Below the pieces are notes generated by a model that made no database searches, was not told the DNA's origin, and saw nothing but the letters and a program-made list of their open reading frames with translations. DNA of 7,102 nucleotides from JBPCIX01 sp051005875 (lineage in GTDB: Bacteria > Actinomycetota > CADDZG01 > JAHWKV01), in the NCBI GenBank assembly GCA_051005875.1, contig JBPCIX010000034.1, positions 1 to 7,102 of the forward strand, in the 5' to 3' direction. Positions 1-6,139 of this stretch are shown here, piece after piece (within the stretch, counting starts at the first letter, position 1; the number at the start of each line of letters is the position of its first letter). The position numbers and the translations under genes are program-made.

Positions 1-903
1 GTGCAAATCGGAGCGACGGTGGTATTGGTGGACAGCTTGGTCCCCGAGTACGGGGGTAACCTGTTTAACGTCGCCGGTCTTGAAGACAAGCTGACGATTA
101 ACATCTCTGATATCCGAGATGAGCACAGCATGCATTATTTGGTCCAGGGTCAGGATTTTGTTTTCAACCTAGCGGGGCAAACCAGCCACTTGGATTCCAT
201 GACTGACCCGTACACCGACCTGGAAATCAACTGCCGGGCCCAACTCTCCATTCTTGAGGCCTGCCGCAAAAACAATGCCACGGCAAAGATCGTTTTCGCC
301 AGCACTCGCCAGATTTATGGCAGGGCAGAGTCGCTGCCCGTCGATGAAAAGCAGCTTCTTCGGCCGGTTGACGTGAACGGAATCAATAAGATGGCCGGGG
401 AGTCGTACCATATTCTCTACAACGACGTTTACAAGGTCCGCACAACAGCGCTCCGGCTGACAAATACTTACGGCCCAAGAATGAGGGTGAAAGACGCCAG
501 GCAGACTTTTCTGGGAATTTGGATAAGGCGCGTACTTGAAAAAAGGCCGTTTGAGGTCTGGGATGGTGATCAACTAAGAGATTTTACGTTTGTCGAGGAT
601 GCCGTAGATGCGCTCCTGGCCGCGGCCCTTACTGATGAGGTAAACGGACGAGTTTTTAACCTAGGCGGGAACCGAACAGTCAGCCTCAAAGAACTCGCGG
701 ATCTGTTAATCAGTGTAAACGGAGAGGGAAGCTTCGAGCTCCGGAGTTTCCCTAAAGCACGAAAACGAATCGATATCGGCGACTACTACGCAGACTTCAG
801 TCTTATCTCATCCGTCCTTGGATGGGCGCCCAGAGTGACGTTGGAGGATGGACTAGCCTCCACGCTTGATTACTATCGCCATACTTTGCAGCACTATCTG
901 TGA
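1..903 (+). CDS. NAD-dependent NDP-sugar epimerase/dehydratase (extended SDR), 5'-truncated by window edge
   Basis: This looks like an extended short-chain dehydrogenase/reductase acting on a nucleotide sugar in the cytoplasm, using bound NAD to oxidise the sugar ring. Visible marks are VVLVDSL (residues 7-13, second Rossmann strand with the acidic NAD-ribose residue), FNLAGQTSH (55-63), FASTRQIYG (99-107), GINKMAGE (127-134), RLTNTYGPR (152-160), the substrate-domain signature RDFTFVEDAVDAL (193-205) and FNLGG (219-223). The N-terminal strand and GxxGxxG loop that normally precede residue 1 are absent, so the gene must begin upstream of the window; the GTG at base 1 is only the edge. The catalytic YxxxK motif reads NxxxK: Asn126 stands where Tyr is expected, while Lys130 is kept. 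The 3' end overlaps the aminotransferase start by 4 bases, implying a shared nucleotide-sugar pathway. The exact reaction (4-epimerase, 4,6-dehydratase or other) cannot be told from the sequence. Family confidence is high, substrate unknown. Confidence 0.9.
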   Translation: MQIGATVVLVDSLVPEYGGNLFNVAGLEDKLTINISDIRDEHSMHYLVQGQDFVFNLAGQTSHLDSMTDPYTDLEINCRAQLSILEACRKNNATAKIVFASTRQIYGRAESLPVDEKQLLRPVDVNGINKMAGESYHILYNDVYKVRTTALRLTNTYGPRMRVKDARQTFLGIWIRRVLEKRPFEVWDGDQLRDFTFVEDAVDALLAAALTDEVNGRVFNLGGNRTVSLKELADLLISVNGEGSFELRSFPKARKRIDIGDYYADFSLISSVLGWAPRVTLEDGLASTLDYYRHTLQHYL

Positions 904-2021
904 ATTTCCTTGTTTCAGATCCTAGGCAGTCCTATCTAGCCCACAAGGAAGAAATCGACGCGGAAATAAAGAGTGTTCTTGGGGACGGTTCTTACATTCT
1001 CGGCCCTAAGGTGGAGGCTTTTGAGCGGACTTTTGGAGGTTACATCGGTCACGGAGCTGCGGTCGGCGTGGGGAGCGGGACCGACGCTTTAACGCTTGCC
1101 CTAAAGGCGTGCGGTGTGGGCGTGGGCGACGCCGTGATAACCGTTTCTAACGCAGCCGTAGCCCCCGTGGCAGCAATTGAACTCTGTGGTGCCATTCCCT
1201 TGCTGGTTGATATAGATCCAATTACCTTCACAATTGATCCTCAACTTATACAGGAGACCCTGACCGGCTGGTATGGACAGCCTATTAAGGCGATTATCCC
1301 AGTGCATCTTTACGGGCAGCCCGCCGACATGACCTCGATCATGGAACTGGCCCACCAGCATGGCCTTTTTGTGATTGAAGACTGCGCCCAGTCGGCCGGT
1401 GCCGCAATTCGTGGAAAGAAGACGGGTGCCTGGGGGGAGGTTTCGGCTTTCAGCTTCTACCCAACCAAGAATTTGGGCGCGCTGGGCGATGGAGGGGCGG
1501 TTTTAGGGCAATCAGATCTGGTCGAGAAAGCCAGGATGTTAAGGCAGTATGGGTGGCAAGAGCGGCTGATTAGTATGGTCCCCGGGATGAACAGTAGGCT
1601 TGACGAGCTCCAGGCCGCCGTACTGACAGTAAAGCTAAAGTTTTTGGATCGAGAGAATGAACTGCGGCGGGCACTGGCTTCCATATACAACGACCACCTT
1701 GGTTCAACATCGCTGGTGCTTCCCCAGCCCCAAGCCGAAATGGATCACGTCTTCCATCAATATGTTGTTAGGTCTACCGCCAGGGACTCGCTTAAGAGGT
1801 TCCTGAAAGCAAACTCCATTCAATCTGCGATCCATTACCCGATCCCGGTACATCTTCAACCTGCTTATCAGAATCGGACCCCGTTGGGTGCTGGCGGGAT
1901 GGTCCAAACAGAAATCGCTTGTGCCCAAGTTTTGAGTCTGCCAGTTCAGCCGCACCTGGCTCCGGCGGAAGCAAGAGAGATCGCAAGCGCCATTGTGCGT
2001 TGGGAAGAAACCCGTAGTTGA
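900..2021 (+). CDS. DegT/DnrJ/EryC1/StrS-family PLP-dependent sugar aminotransferase
   Basis: This is predicted to transfer an amino group, usually from glutamate, to a keto-sugar nucleotide, giving an NDP-amino sugar for surface glycan or a glycosylated metabolite. At 373 residues it has the full family length. The fold-type I marks are in order: SYILGPKVEAFE (31-42), GSGTDAL (58-64, phosphate-binding loop), VDIDP (103-107), PVHLYGQPADM (134-144), VIEDCAQSAGA (158-168, with the PLP-pyridine-binding Asp161 and Gln164), SAFSFYPTKNLGALGDGG (182-199, with the Schiff-base Lys190) and NSRLDELQAAVL (231-242). The active site therefore looks intact. One oddity is VSNAAVAPVAAI (82-93), where relatives as I remember them carry Thr at positions 85 and 89. 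The start is a GTG in a GTGA overlap with the preceding stop; no clear Shine-Dalgarno sequence is seen, so reinitiation after the upstream gene is likely. No other start lies near the conserved N-terminus. Substrate and position of amination are not determinable here. Confidence 0.95.
   Translation: MNFLVSDPRQSYLAHKEEIDAEIKSVLGDGSYILGPKVEAFERTFGGYIGHGAAVGVGSGTDALTLALKACGVGVGDAVITVSNAAVAPVAAIELCGAIPLLVDIDPITFTIDPQLIQETLTGWYGQPIKAIIPVHLYGQPADMTSIMELAHQHGLFVIEDCAQSAGAAIRGKKTGAWGEVSAFSFYPTKNLGALGDGGAVLGQSDLVEKARMLRQYGWQERLISMVPGMNSRLDELQAAVLTVKLKFLDRENELRRALASIYNDHLGSTSLVLPQPQAEMDHVFHQYVVRSTARDSLKRFLKANSIQSAIHYPIPVHLQPAYQNRTPLGAGGMVQTEIACAQVLSLPVQPHLAPAEAREIASAIVRWEETRS
2003..2007 (+). promoter_or_regulatory. 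Possible weak Shine-Dalgarno for the TTG-started glycosyltransferase
   Basis: GGAAG lies 10 bases upstream of the TTG at 2018, inside the last codons of the aminotransferase gene. The match is partial and the spacing slightly long, so initiation probably depends mainly on ribosomes terminating at the overlapping TTGA. Confidence 0.4.
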
Positions 2022-3046
2022 GACGCAATTTCTGCACCTACTTCGACCACAATTATCTGTCGAGGGGCCTGGCCCTTTATGAATCGCTAACCACCTGGTG
2101 CCATGACTTTGAGATGTGGATTCTGTGCCTTGACGATCGTTGCCATGAAGTTCTGGATGATCTGGATCTTCCAAACGTCAATCTGATTAGGCTGCAAGAC
2201 TTCGAGGCAGGGGATACGGACCTTCTCGCGGCGAAGAAAACTCGATCGCTGCTGGAGTATTACTTCACTTGCACGCCGTCACTGCCTCTTTACGTATTTG
2301 AGAACTGGCGCGATATCGAATCCATCACCTACCTAGATTCCGACATCTTTTTTTTCTCCAGTCCAGACCCTGTATTCGATGAAGTTGGTGAAAATTCAGT
2401 CGCTATGATTGAGCATCGCTTCTCTCCCGGGTTGGAGTCGTTGAAGCAATTCGGCATCTTCAATGTCGGATGGATAACCTTCAGAAGGGATAGAAATGCC
2501 CTGGACTGTCTGAACTGGTGGCGGGACCGGTGCAATGAATGGTGCTACAAGCGTTTGGAAGGCGACAGGTTCGCCGACCAAAAGTACTTGGATCAATGGC
2601 CATCGCGCTTTAACAAGGTCATCGTGCTCCAGCATAAAGGGGCCAATCTGGGCCCTTGGAATGTTAGCAATTACGAGCTCACCCTAGACGAGGGCCGCGT
2701 TTTGGTTGACGGACAGCCCCTTGTCTTTTTTCATTTCCATGGCCTGATGCCTTTATTCGGACCGGTTTACGATCTCAGCGTTGCTCAGTATGGTGTCCTC
2801 CCAAATCGGGTTTTAGCCAAGCACATCTACACTCGTTACATCAGAACCCTTGGCGAAATATCTCGTCGGTATAAGACGGAGGCGTTCTCTAGGGTCGGGG
2901 ATGGGAACTCAATCGAGGCAGGCAGCAAATTGGAACCGTATGTCGACCGAGTCACGATGTTGCAGAGAACTCGAAAACAGCTTCGGCTCGTTTACAATCT
3001 GCTTCTTAGAAGGTATGTAATTGTCCTAGGCAGGCATCCTCAGTGA
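2018..3046 (+). CDS. GT-A-like glycosyltransferase with DSD metal-binding motif (GT8-like)
   Basis: A probable retaining-type glycosyltransferase that moves a sugar from a nucleotide donor onto a glycan or lipid-linked acceptor at the cytoplasmic face. The N-terminus FCTYFDHNYLSRGLALYESL (5-24) matches the opening strand and helix of GT8-like nucleotide-sugar transferases. YLDSDIFFF (105-113) is the DxD motif for metal and nucleotide diphosphate. GIFNVGWITFRRD (146-158), FADQKYLDQWP (185-195), LQHKGANLGPWN (204-215) and the HFHG element (239-242) follow in the order I know from related bacterial proteins; HFHG resembles the late His metal ligand of GT8 enzymes. There are no transmembrane segments or signal peptide. 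The start is well constrained: an in-frame TAG (2015-2017) lies directly before the TTG at 2018, and the next ATG (codon 33) would remove the first beta strand. TTG overlaps the aminotransferase stop as TTGA. The C-terminal 80 residues are basic and have no motif I recognise. Donor and acceptor are unknown, and the family number is tentative. Confidence 0.85.
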   Translation: MRRNFCTYFDHNYLSRGLALYESLTTWCHDFEMWILCLDDRCHEVLDDLDLPNVNLIRLQDFEAGDTDLLAAKKTRSLLEYYFTCTPSLPLYVFENWRDIESITYLDSDIFFFSSPDPVFDEVGENSVAMIEHRFSPGLESLKQFGIFNVGWITFRRDRNALDCLNWWRDRCNEWCYKRLEGDRFADQKYLDQWPSRFNKVIVLQHKGANLGPWNVSNYELTLDEGRVLVDGQPLVFFHFHGLMPLFGPVYDLSVAQYGVLPNRVLAKHIYTRYIRTLGEISRRYKTEAFSRVGDGNSIEAGSKLEPYVDRVTMLQRTRKQLRLVYNLLLRRYVIVLGRHPQ

Positions 3047-3080
3047 CTTTCATCAAATAGCTAAGGCTAAAAGAAAGTCA
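3044..3080 (+). promoter_or_regulatory. Stem-loop A spanning the glycosyltransferase stop codon
   Basis: TGACTTTC (3044-3051) is the exact reverse complement of GAAAGTCA (3073-3080), giving an 8-base-pair stem with a 21-base loop. The loop carries a smaller inverted repeat, TAGC (3058-3061) with GCTA (3066-3069). The left arm begins with the TGA stop codon of the upstream gene. No T-run follows, so it is not a standard intrinsic terminator. It may protect the 3' end of the three-gene message or belong to a regulatory leader; this is inference. Confidence 0.5.
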
Positions 3081-3091
3081 TCTGGTGACTT
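3075..3091 (+). promoter_or_regulatory. Stem-loop B, mutually exclusive with stem-loop A
   Basis: AAGTCA (3075-3080) pairs with TGACTT (3086-3091) around a 5-base loop, TCTGG. Its left arm is the same sequence that forms the right arm of the hairpin at 3044-3080, so only one of the two can form at a time. No T-run follows. It could be an alternative fold of a leader RNA or a remnant of duplicated GTGACTT (3043-3049 and 3085-3091). Confidence 0.4.
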
Positions 3092-3104
3092 CGTTCCCTA
3101 GCGG

Positions 3105-3132
3105 ACCCAGGGGGTTCAACGCGGAACTGGGT
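3105..3132 (+). promoter_or_regulatory. Stem-loop C just upstream of the GT4-like gene start
   Basis: ACCCA (3105-3109) pairs with TGGGT (3128-3132), and inside it GTTC (3114-3117) pairs with GAAC (3124-3127), leaving a GGGG bulge on the left and a 6-base loop. It ends 11 bases before the GTG at 3144 and takes in the only purine-rich stretch near that start. It could affect ribosome access to the gene. No T-run follows. Confidence 0.4.
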
Positions 3133-3143
3133 ACCGTTACGTA

Positions 3144-4250
3144 GTGGCTGGCCTGGTATTTATTTGCCCCTTTGATCTGGACCGGACTTCGGGCACTCCT
3201 GTGCGAGCACGAACCACCATTCAGGCTGTTAGCGGCTCCTATTCCACTGCGATCCTGGCTACCGGCGGCAGTTTGCCGGGAACCAGAACCATTGAAAGGG
3301 CCTGGCTAAGGCGAGAAGGGCGTGAGCCGCAATTTCGATTGGATCGTTTCGCCCTCGATACCTTCCGGTGTTTAAAGGAGTTGAGGCCCAAGACTATCCA
3401 CGGAATTTCCACGCCGTCTTTTGCGCCGGGCCTCGCTTACAAGCTTTTGAATCCGTCGGTGAAGTTAGTTCTTGAAAGCCACGGACTTACACAACTCGAG
3501 GCTGTATCGGCCAATCCCCTCTATCGCCAAGTCTCAGCCCTCATCGACAGCGCCGGTATTCGCTGGGCCGACGACTTGATACTGATGAGCCATTCGCAGA
3601 AGAAATACTATTCCGAAGCCTTCGGACGCAGTGATGCAGGAACTCATGTGATCTGGGGCCCTGTCGATACCGGGCCAACCCCGGTGACCGATCCACCCCC
3701 GGCCCCTCCGTTTTTGTTGGGATACTTGGGCGGCGGGTCTCACTGGCAGGGTCTTGAAACAATCCTTCAGGCGGCCCGGCTTCTCGCCGATTCCAAGAAC
3801 ATAGTCGTCCGGCTGGCAGGAGTTCAAAAAACGGATCTTTCGGGCGAGATTCCCCCCAACGTCGAAGTGCTGGGCACCATTCCCCCAGATCGAGGTGACA
3901 GCTTTCTACAGGGGTGTCATGCGCTGCTGTCAACGCGAGTCGGCGGCCCCGTCGCCCAGACCCAGTACCCTCACAAACTGTCCTACTACCTGGCCGCGGG
4001 CCGGCCGATTTTGGCGTCAGACGTAAGTGATCAGGCCGAAATTGTGAATCAGGCTGAATGTGGTTTTACGTTTCCATCGGAGAACCCTGATGCCCTTGCC
4101 CAGGCAGCCCGGGCCGTGGCGTCGCTCTCGCCTGAAGAGCGCATCAAGATGGGTCTTAGCGCCCGGAGGTTCGCTGAAATACATCTGACGACTGCTCGTT
4201 TGGCCGACCGGCTGGGCAAGATTTACGAGGGCCCCGGGAAATCGGGTTAG
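3144..4250 (+). CDS. GT-B fold glycosyltransferase, GT4-like
   Basis: A predicted glycosyltransferase with two Rossmann-like domains, acting in the cytoplasm on a surface glycan or lipid-linked sugar. The acceptor domain opens with LVFICPFDLDRTSGTPVRA (4-22); LESHGLTQ (110-117) fits the usual xHG turn and MSHSQKKYY (148-156) the usual helix before the linker. A proline-rich hinge (182-189) leads to the donor domain: LLGYLGGGSHWQGLETILQA (191-210), VEVLGTIPPD (240-249), the donor-site segment QYPHKLSYYLAAGRPILASD (274-293) and a C-terminal helix. The typical GT4 Glu before YLAAG is Tyr281. Length (368) is normal. The GTG at 3144 is chosen because the first strand begins three residues later; an in-frame stop lies at 3099-3101, and no other ATG, GTG or TTG lies between. 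No good Shine-Dalgarno sequence is visible. The gene follows a structured 97-base gap and ends 12 bases from the convergent ABC permease gene. It probably belongs to the same glycan pathway as the three upstream genes. Confidence 0.87.
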   Translation: MAGLVFICPFDLDRTSGTPVRARTTIQAVSGSYSTAILATGGSLPGTRTIERAWLRREGREPQFRLDRFALDTFRCLKELRPKTIHGISTPSFAPGLAYKLLNPSVKLVLESHGLTQLEAVSANPLYRQVSALIDSAGIRWADDLILMSHSQKKYYSEAFGRSDAGTHVIWGPVDTGPTPVTDPPPAPPFLLGYLGGGSHWQGLETILQAARLLADSKNIVVRLAGVQKTDLSGEIPPNVEVLGTIPPDRGDSFLQGCHALLSTRVGGPVAQTQYPHKLSYYLAAGRPILASDVSDQAEIVNQAECGFTFPSENPDALAQAARAVASLSPEERIKMGLSARRFAEIHLTTARLADRLGKIYEGPGKSG

Positions 4251-4253
4251 AGC

Positions 4254-4274
4254 CGCCGGACGCTAGCCCCGGCG
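4254..4274. terminator. Weak candidate bidirectional terminator hairpin at the convergent junction
   Basis: CGCCGG (4254-4259) is the reverse complement of CCGGCG (4269-4274), giving a 6-base-pair all-GC stem with a 9-base loop. It sits across the end of the permease gene and the 12-base gap between the convergent stops. Neither side has a U-tract, so intrinsic termination is doubtful; it is listed because it is the only hairpin I see at this junction. Confidence 0.2.
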
Positions 4275-5111
4275 ATACAAACGCGTCGTCAACGGCGCGA
4301 ACACTATGGTTAGGGCGGCCGCGACGGCCGCCACCGTCACTATGTCGCTTGCGTTTGCATTGCCCTCCATCAAGCCTCGCGAGGCGGTCGCTAGAATCGA
4401 AATCGGGTTCACTTTGACAAACGCCTCGAGCCACCCGGGTAGAGTTTTCGGGTCGACAAATACGTTGGACAGGAATGTGAGGGGGAAGATCCCCATGAAG
4501 CCCCCATTCATTACCGCGCTTGGCGAGCGAACCAGCAGCCCGAGAGCCGTGAAGACCCAGGACAGCCCGAAGGCAAAACCCACCACCAGGCCAAGCGCAG
4601 CGGCCACGCCGAGCACACCGGCACCCGGACGAAAACCCAGAATCACACCGACCAAGACGATCGTCCCGCTGGCAAGCAGGTAGCGCACGCTATCGCCAAG
4701 TAGTGACCCCACAAGGGGCGCCGATGGCCAGATGGGCAGAGAGCGGAACCGGTCGACCACGCCCTTGGTCAGGTCGGCGTTCAGCGCGACACCCGAATAC
4801 ACCGTAGTGAACAGCACCTGCATGACCAGGACGCCGGGCAGCAGGTACTTCAAATACTCCCCCGTTGACCCACTGAGGGCCCCGCCGAAAATGTAAGTGA
4901 ACATCACGACGAACAGTATTGGGGTGATCGTCACGTCCAGAAGCTGCTCCGGGACGTGCTTGACTTTGAGCATCCCTCTCCAGGCGAACGTGAGCGTGGC
5001 CGAGGCAGCGCTGGCCCCAGGCGGACGAGAGGTCGAAGAGATTGCTTTGCGGACTGCGGCCTCGTCGGCTTCGGTATTGGCGCCGATTTGCTCGGTCAGG
5101 TTGGTGCTCAT
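4263..5111 (-). CDS. DrrB-like ABC-2 family transporter permease
   Basis: This is the membrane half of a two-component ABC exporter of the daunorubicin-resistance type. After a soluble N-terminus of about 55 residues, six hydrophobic stretches can be read: about 58-78 (includes ITPILFVVMFTYIFGG), 90-112, 140-160, 165-193, 203-219 and 255-275. The cytoplasmic loop between the second and third has NADLTKGVVDRFRSLPIWPS (111-130), characteristic of ABC-2 permeases of this family. NPISILATASRGLMEGN (235-251) before the last helix is likewise typical. Length (282) is normal. The start overlaps the ATPase stop as ATGA (5108-5111, minus strand), and AGGAG (5120-5124) lies 8 bases upstream, so this ATG is well supported. 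The low-complexity N-terminal tail rich in Ala, Ser and Thr is probably disordered. The partner is the ATPase directly upstream. The substrate is unknown: relatives export drugs, lipids or glycolipids, so a role in moving a product of the neighbouring glycan genes is possible, but the opposite orientation gives no support for it. Confidence 0.94.
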   Translation of the reverse strand: MSTNLTEQIGANTEADEAAVRKAISSTSRPPGASAASATLTFAWRGMLKVKHVPEQLLDVTITPILFVVMFTYIFGGALSGSTGEYLKYLLPGVLVMQVLFTTVYSGVALNADLTKGVVDRFRSLPIWPSAPLVGSLLGDSVRYLLASGTIVLVGVILGFRPGAGVLGVAAALGLVVGFAFGLSWVFTALGLLVRSPSAVMNGGFMGIFPLTFLSNVFVDPKTLPGWLEAFVKVNPISILATASRGLMEGNANASDIVTVAAVAAALTIVFAPLTTRLYRRG

Positions 5112-6103
5112 GACCTTTGCTCCTGCGGGGTGTGACCGGCAGGTTCAGCCGACGCTTCCCCTGAAGGACGACCTGTGAGCGCTAGAAAGACCTCGTCAAG
5201 GCTCGGCTGGCCGAGCGAGAAATCGGCTATCCCCACGCCGGAGCGCGTGAGCTTGGCGATCGCGACTGCAGCTTGATTGGCATCAGCGCACGATACTGAA
5301 AGAGCGACTGGATCGGGGTCCAGAGTCACGGCCCCAAGCTCGCGTGCCAATACTTTCTCGGCATCGGGCCGCTGCTCAGTATTTAGCAAACGCACATGCA
5401 GCGCGCCCGAGCCGATTGAAGCCTTCAGCTGCGCGGGGGTGCCCTCGGCGATCACTTTGCCGTGTTCGATGACGGCGATTCCGTCGCTCAGTTGGTCGGC
5501 CTCTTCCAAATATTGCGTGCAGAGCAGAATCGTGGTGCCTTCCCCCACCAGCGCCCGGATGATCCCCCACACCTGGTTGCGCGAACGCGGGTCAAGGCCG
5601 GTCGTGGGTTCGTCGAGGAACATTAGCTCCGGCGTGACCACAACGCTTGCCGCGACGTCAAGCCTGCGCCGCATTCCGCCCGAGTAGTTTTTGACGAGCC
5701 TGGTGGCCGCCTCTGCCAGCCCGAAGGCGTCGAGTAATTCAGTGGCGCGGTCCTTAGCCGAGGCACGCTTTAGACCCAGCAGCCGGCCGATCAAAATCAG
5801 ATTCTCGCGGCCGGTGAGGCTTTCATCCATCGAAGCAAATTGACCGGTGAGACTGACTGCACTGCGAACGGCGTCGGCCTCCTTGACGATGTCATGCCCC
5901 AACACACGGGCAGTGCCCGAGTCGGGCCGTATCAACGTCGCCAGCATGCGGATTACGGTGGTCTTGCCGGCCCCGTTGGGCCCGAGAACTCCGTAAACAG
6001 AGCCGCTCCGCACGGCTAGGTCCACACCGTCAACGGCGCGTGTCTTGCCGAACGATTTGACCAGACCGGTGGCCTCGATGGCCAAAGAAGCGTGGGTTGT
6101 CAT
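5108..6103 (-). CDS. DrrA-like ABC transporter ATP-binding protein
   Basis: The cytoplasmic ATPase that powers the DrrB-like permease encoded immediately downstream. Motifs are all present in order: Walker A GPNGAGKT (41-48), Q-loop Gln88, signature YSGGM (140-144), Walker B MFLDEP (161-166) with catalytic Glu165, D-loop GLD (169-171), and a switch region CTQYLEEAD (195-203). In the switch, Gln197 replaces the usual His; DrrA-type ATPases commonly have Gln here, so this is a family trait and not a defect. The C-terminal extension ends in SLDEVFLALTGR (301-312), the DrrA-family C-terminal motif. Length (331) is normal. The ATG at 6101-6103 is chosen because an in-frame TAG lies 12 bases upstream and homology begins at about residue 8. 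A possible Shine-Dalgarno AAGGA lies 13 bases upstream, rather far. It sits 36 bases after the EamA-type gene and overlaps the permease by 4 bases. The transported substrate is not evident; family-based labels such as multidrug or daunorubicin exporter should be taken as homology only. Confidence 0.96.
   Translation of the reverse strand: MTTHASLAIEATGLVKSFGKTRAVDGVDLAVRSGSVYGVLGPNGAGKTTVIRMLATLIRPDSGTARVLGHDIVKEADAVRSAVSLTGQFASMDESLTGRENLILIGRLLGLKRASAKDRATELLDAFGLAEAATRLVKNYSGGMRRRLDVAASVVVTPELMFLDEPTTGLDPRSRNQVWGIIRALVGEGTTILLCTQYLEEADQLSDGIAVIEHGKVIAEGTPAQLKASIGSGALHVRLLNTEQRPDAEKVLARELGAVTLDPDPVALSVSCADANQAAVAIAKLTRSGVGIADFSLGQPSLDEVFLALTGRPSGEASAEPAGHTPQEQRS
5120..5124 (-). promoter_or_regulatory. 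Shine-Dalgarno sequence for the ABC permease gene
   Basis: The minus strand reads AGGAG here, followed by 8 bases and then the ATG at 5109-5111. It lies inside the end of the ATPase gene. It supports both the chosen permease start and independent ribosome loading in addition to coupling through the ATGA overlap. Confidence 0.8.
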
Positions 6104-6116
6104 GCCTGAAGACTAT

Positions 6117-6121
6117 TCCTT
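6117..6121 (-). promoter_or_regulatory. Possible Shine-Dalgarno for the ABC ATPase gene
   Basis: The minus strand reads AAGGA in the 36-base gap between the EamA-type and ATPase genes, 13 bases before the ATG at 6101-6103. The spacing is longer than ideal. It is the only purine-rich match in the gap. Confidence 0.4.
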
Positions 6122-6139
6122 AGAGGGAACCAGGTCACG

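Noticed and set aside
2348..2355. Run of eight T bases right after the DSD codons of the GT-A-like gene
   Set aside because: It encodes in-frame Phe codons in a conserved hydrophobic stretch, and the frame stays intact on both sides, so there is no sign of a frameshift or programmed slippage. It is also not preceded by a hairpin that would make it a terminator.
3044..3091. Intrinsic terminator after the GT-A-like gene
   Set aside because: The hairpins are real inverted repeats, but no T-run follows either one and the stems are AT-rich, so a classical terminator call is not supported.
3541..3933. Open frame of 130 codons on the minus strand opposite the GT4-like gene
   Set aside because: It shows no domain or motif, lies wholly within a well-supported gene, and matches a second overlapping antisense frame in the same place, so it is a shadow.
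4306..4683. Open frame of 125 codons on the plus strand opposite the ABC permease
   Set aside because: It is antisense to a well-supported gene. Its composition is what reading a GC-rich gene backwards gives, and it shows no recognisable motif.
5510..5520. Missing His in the switch region of the ABC ATPase (Gln197 instead)
   Set aside because: DrrA-type ATPases commonly carry Gln at this position, so it is a family trait and not a lesion.
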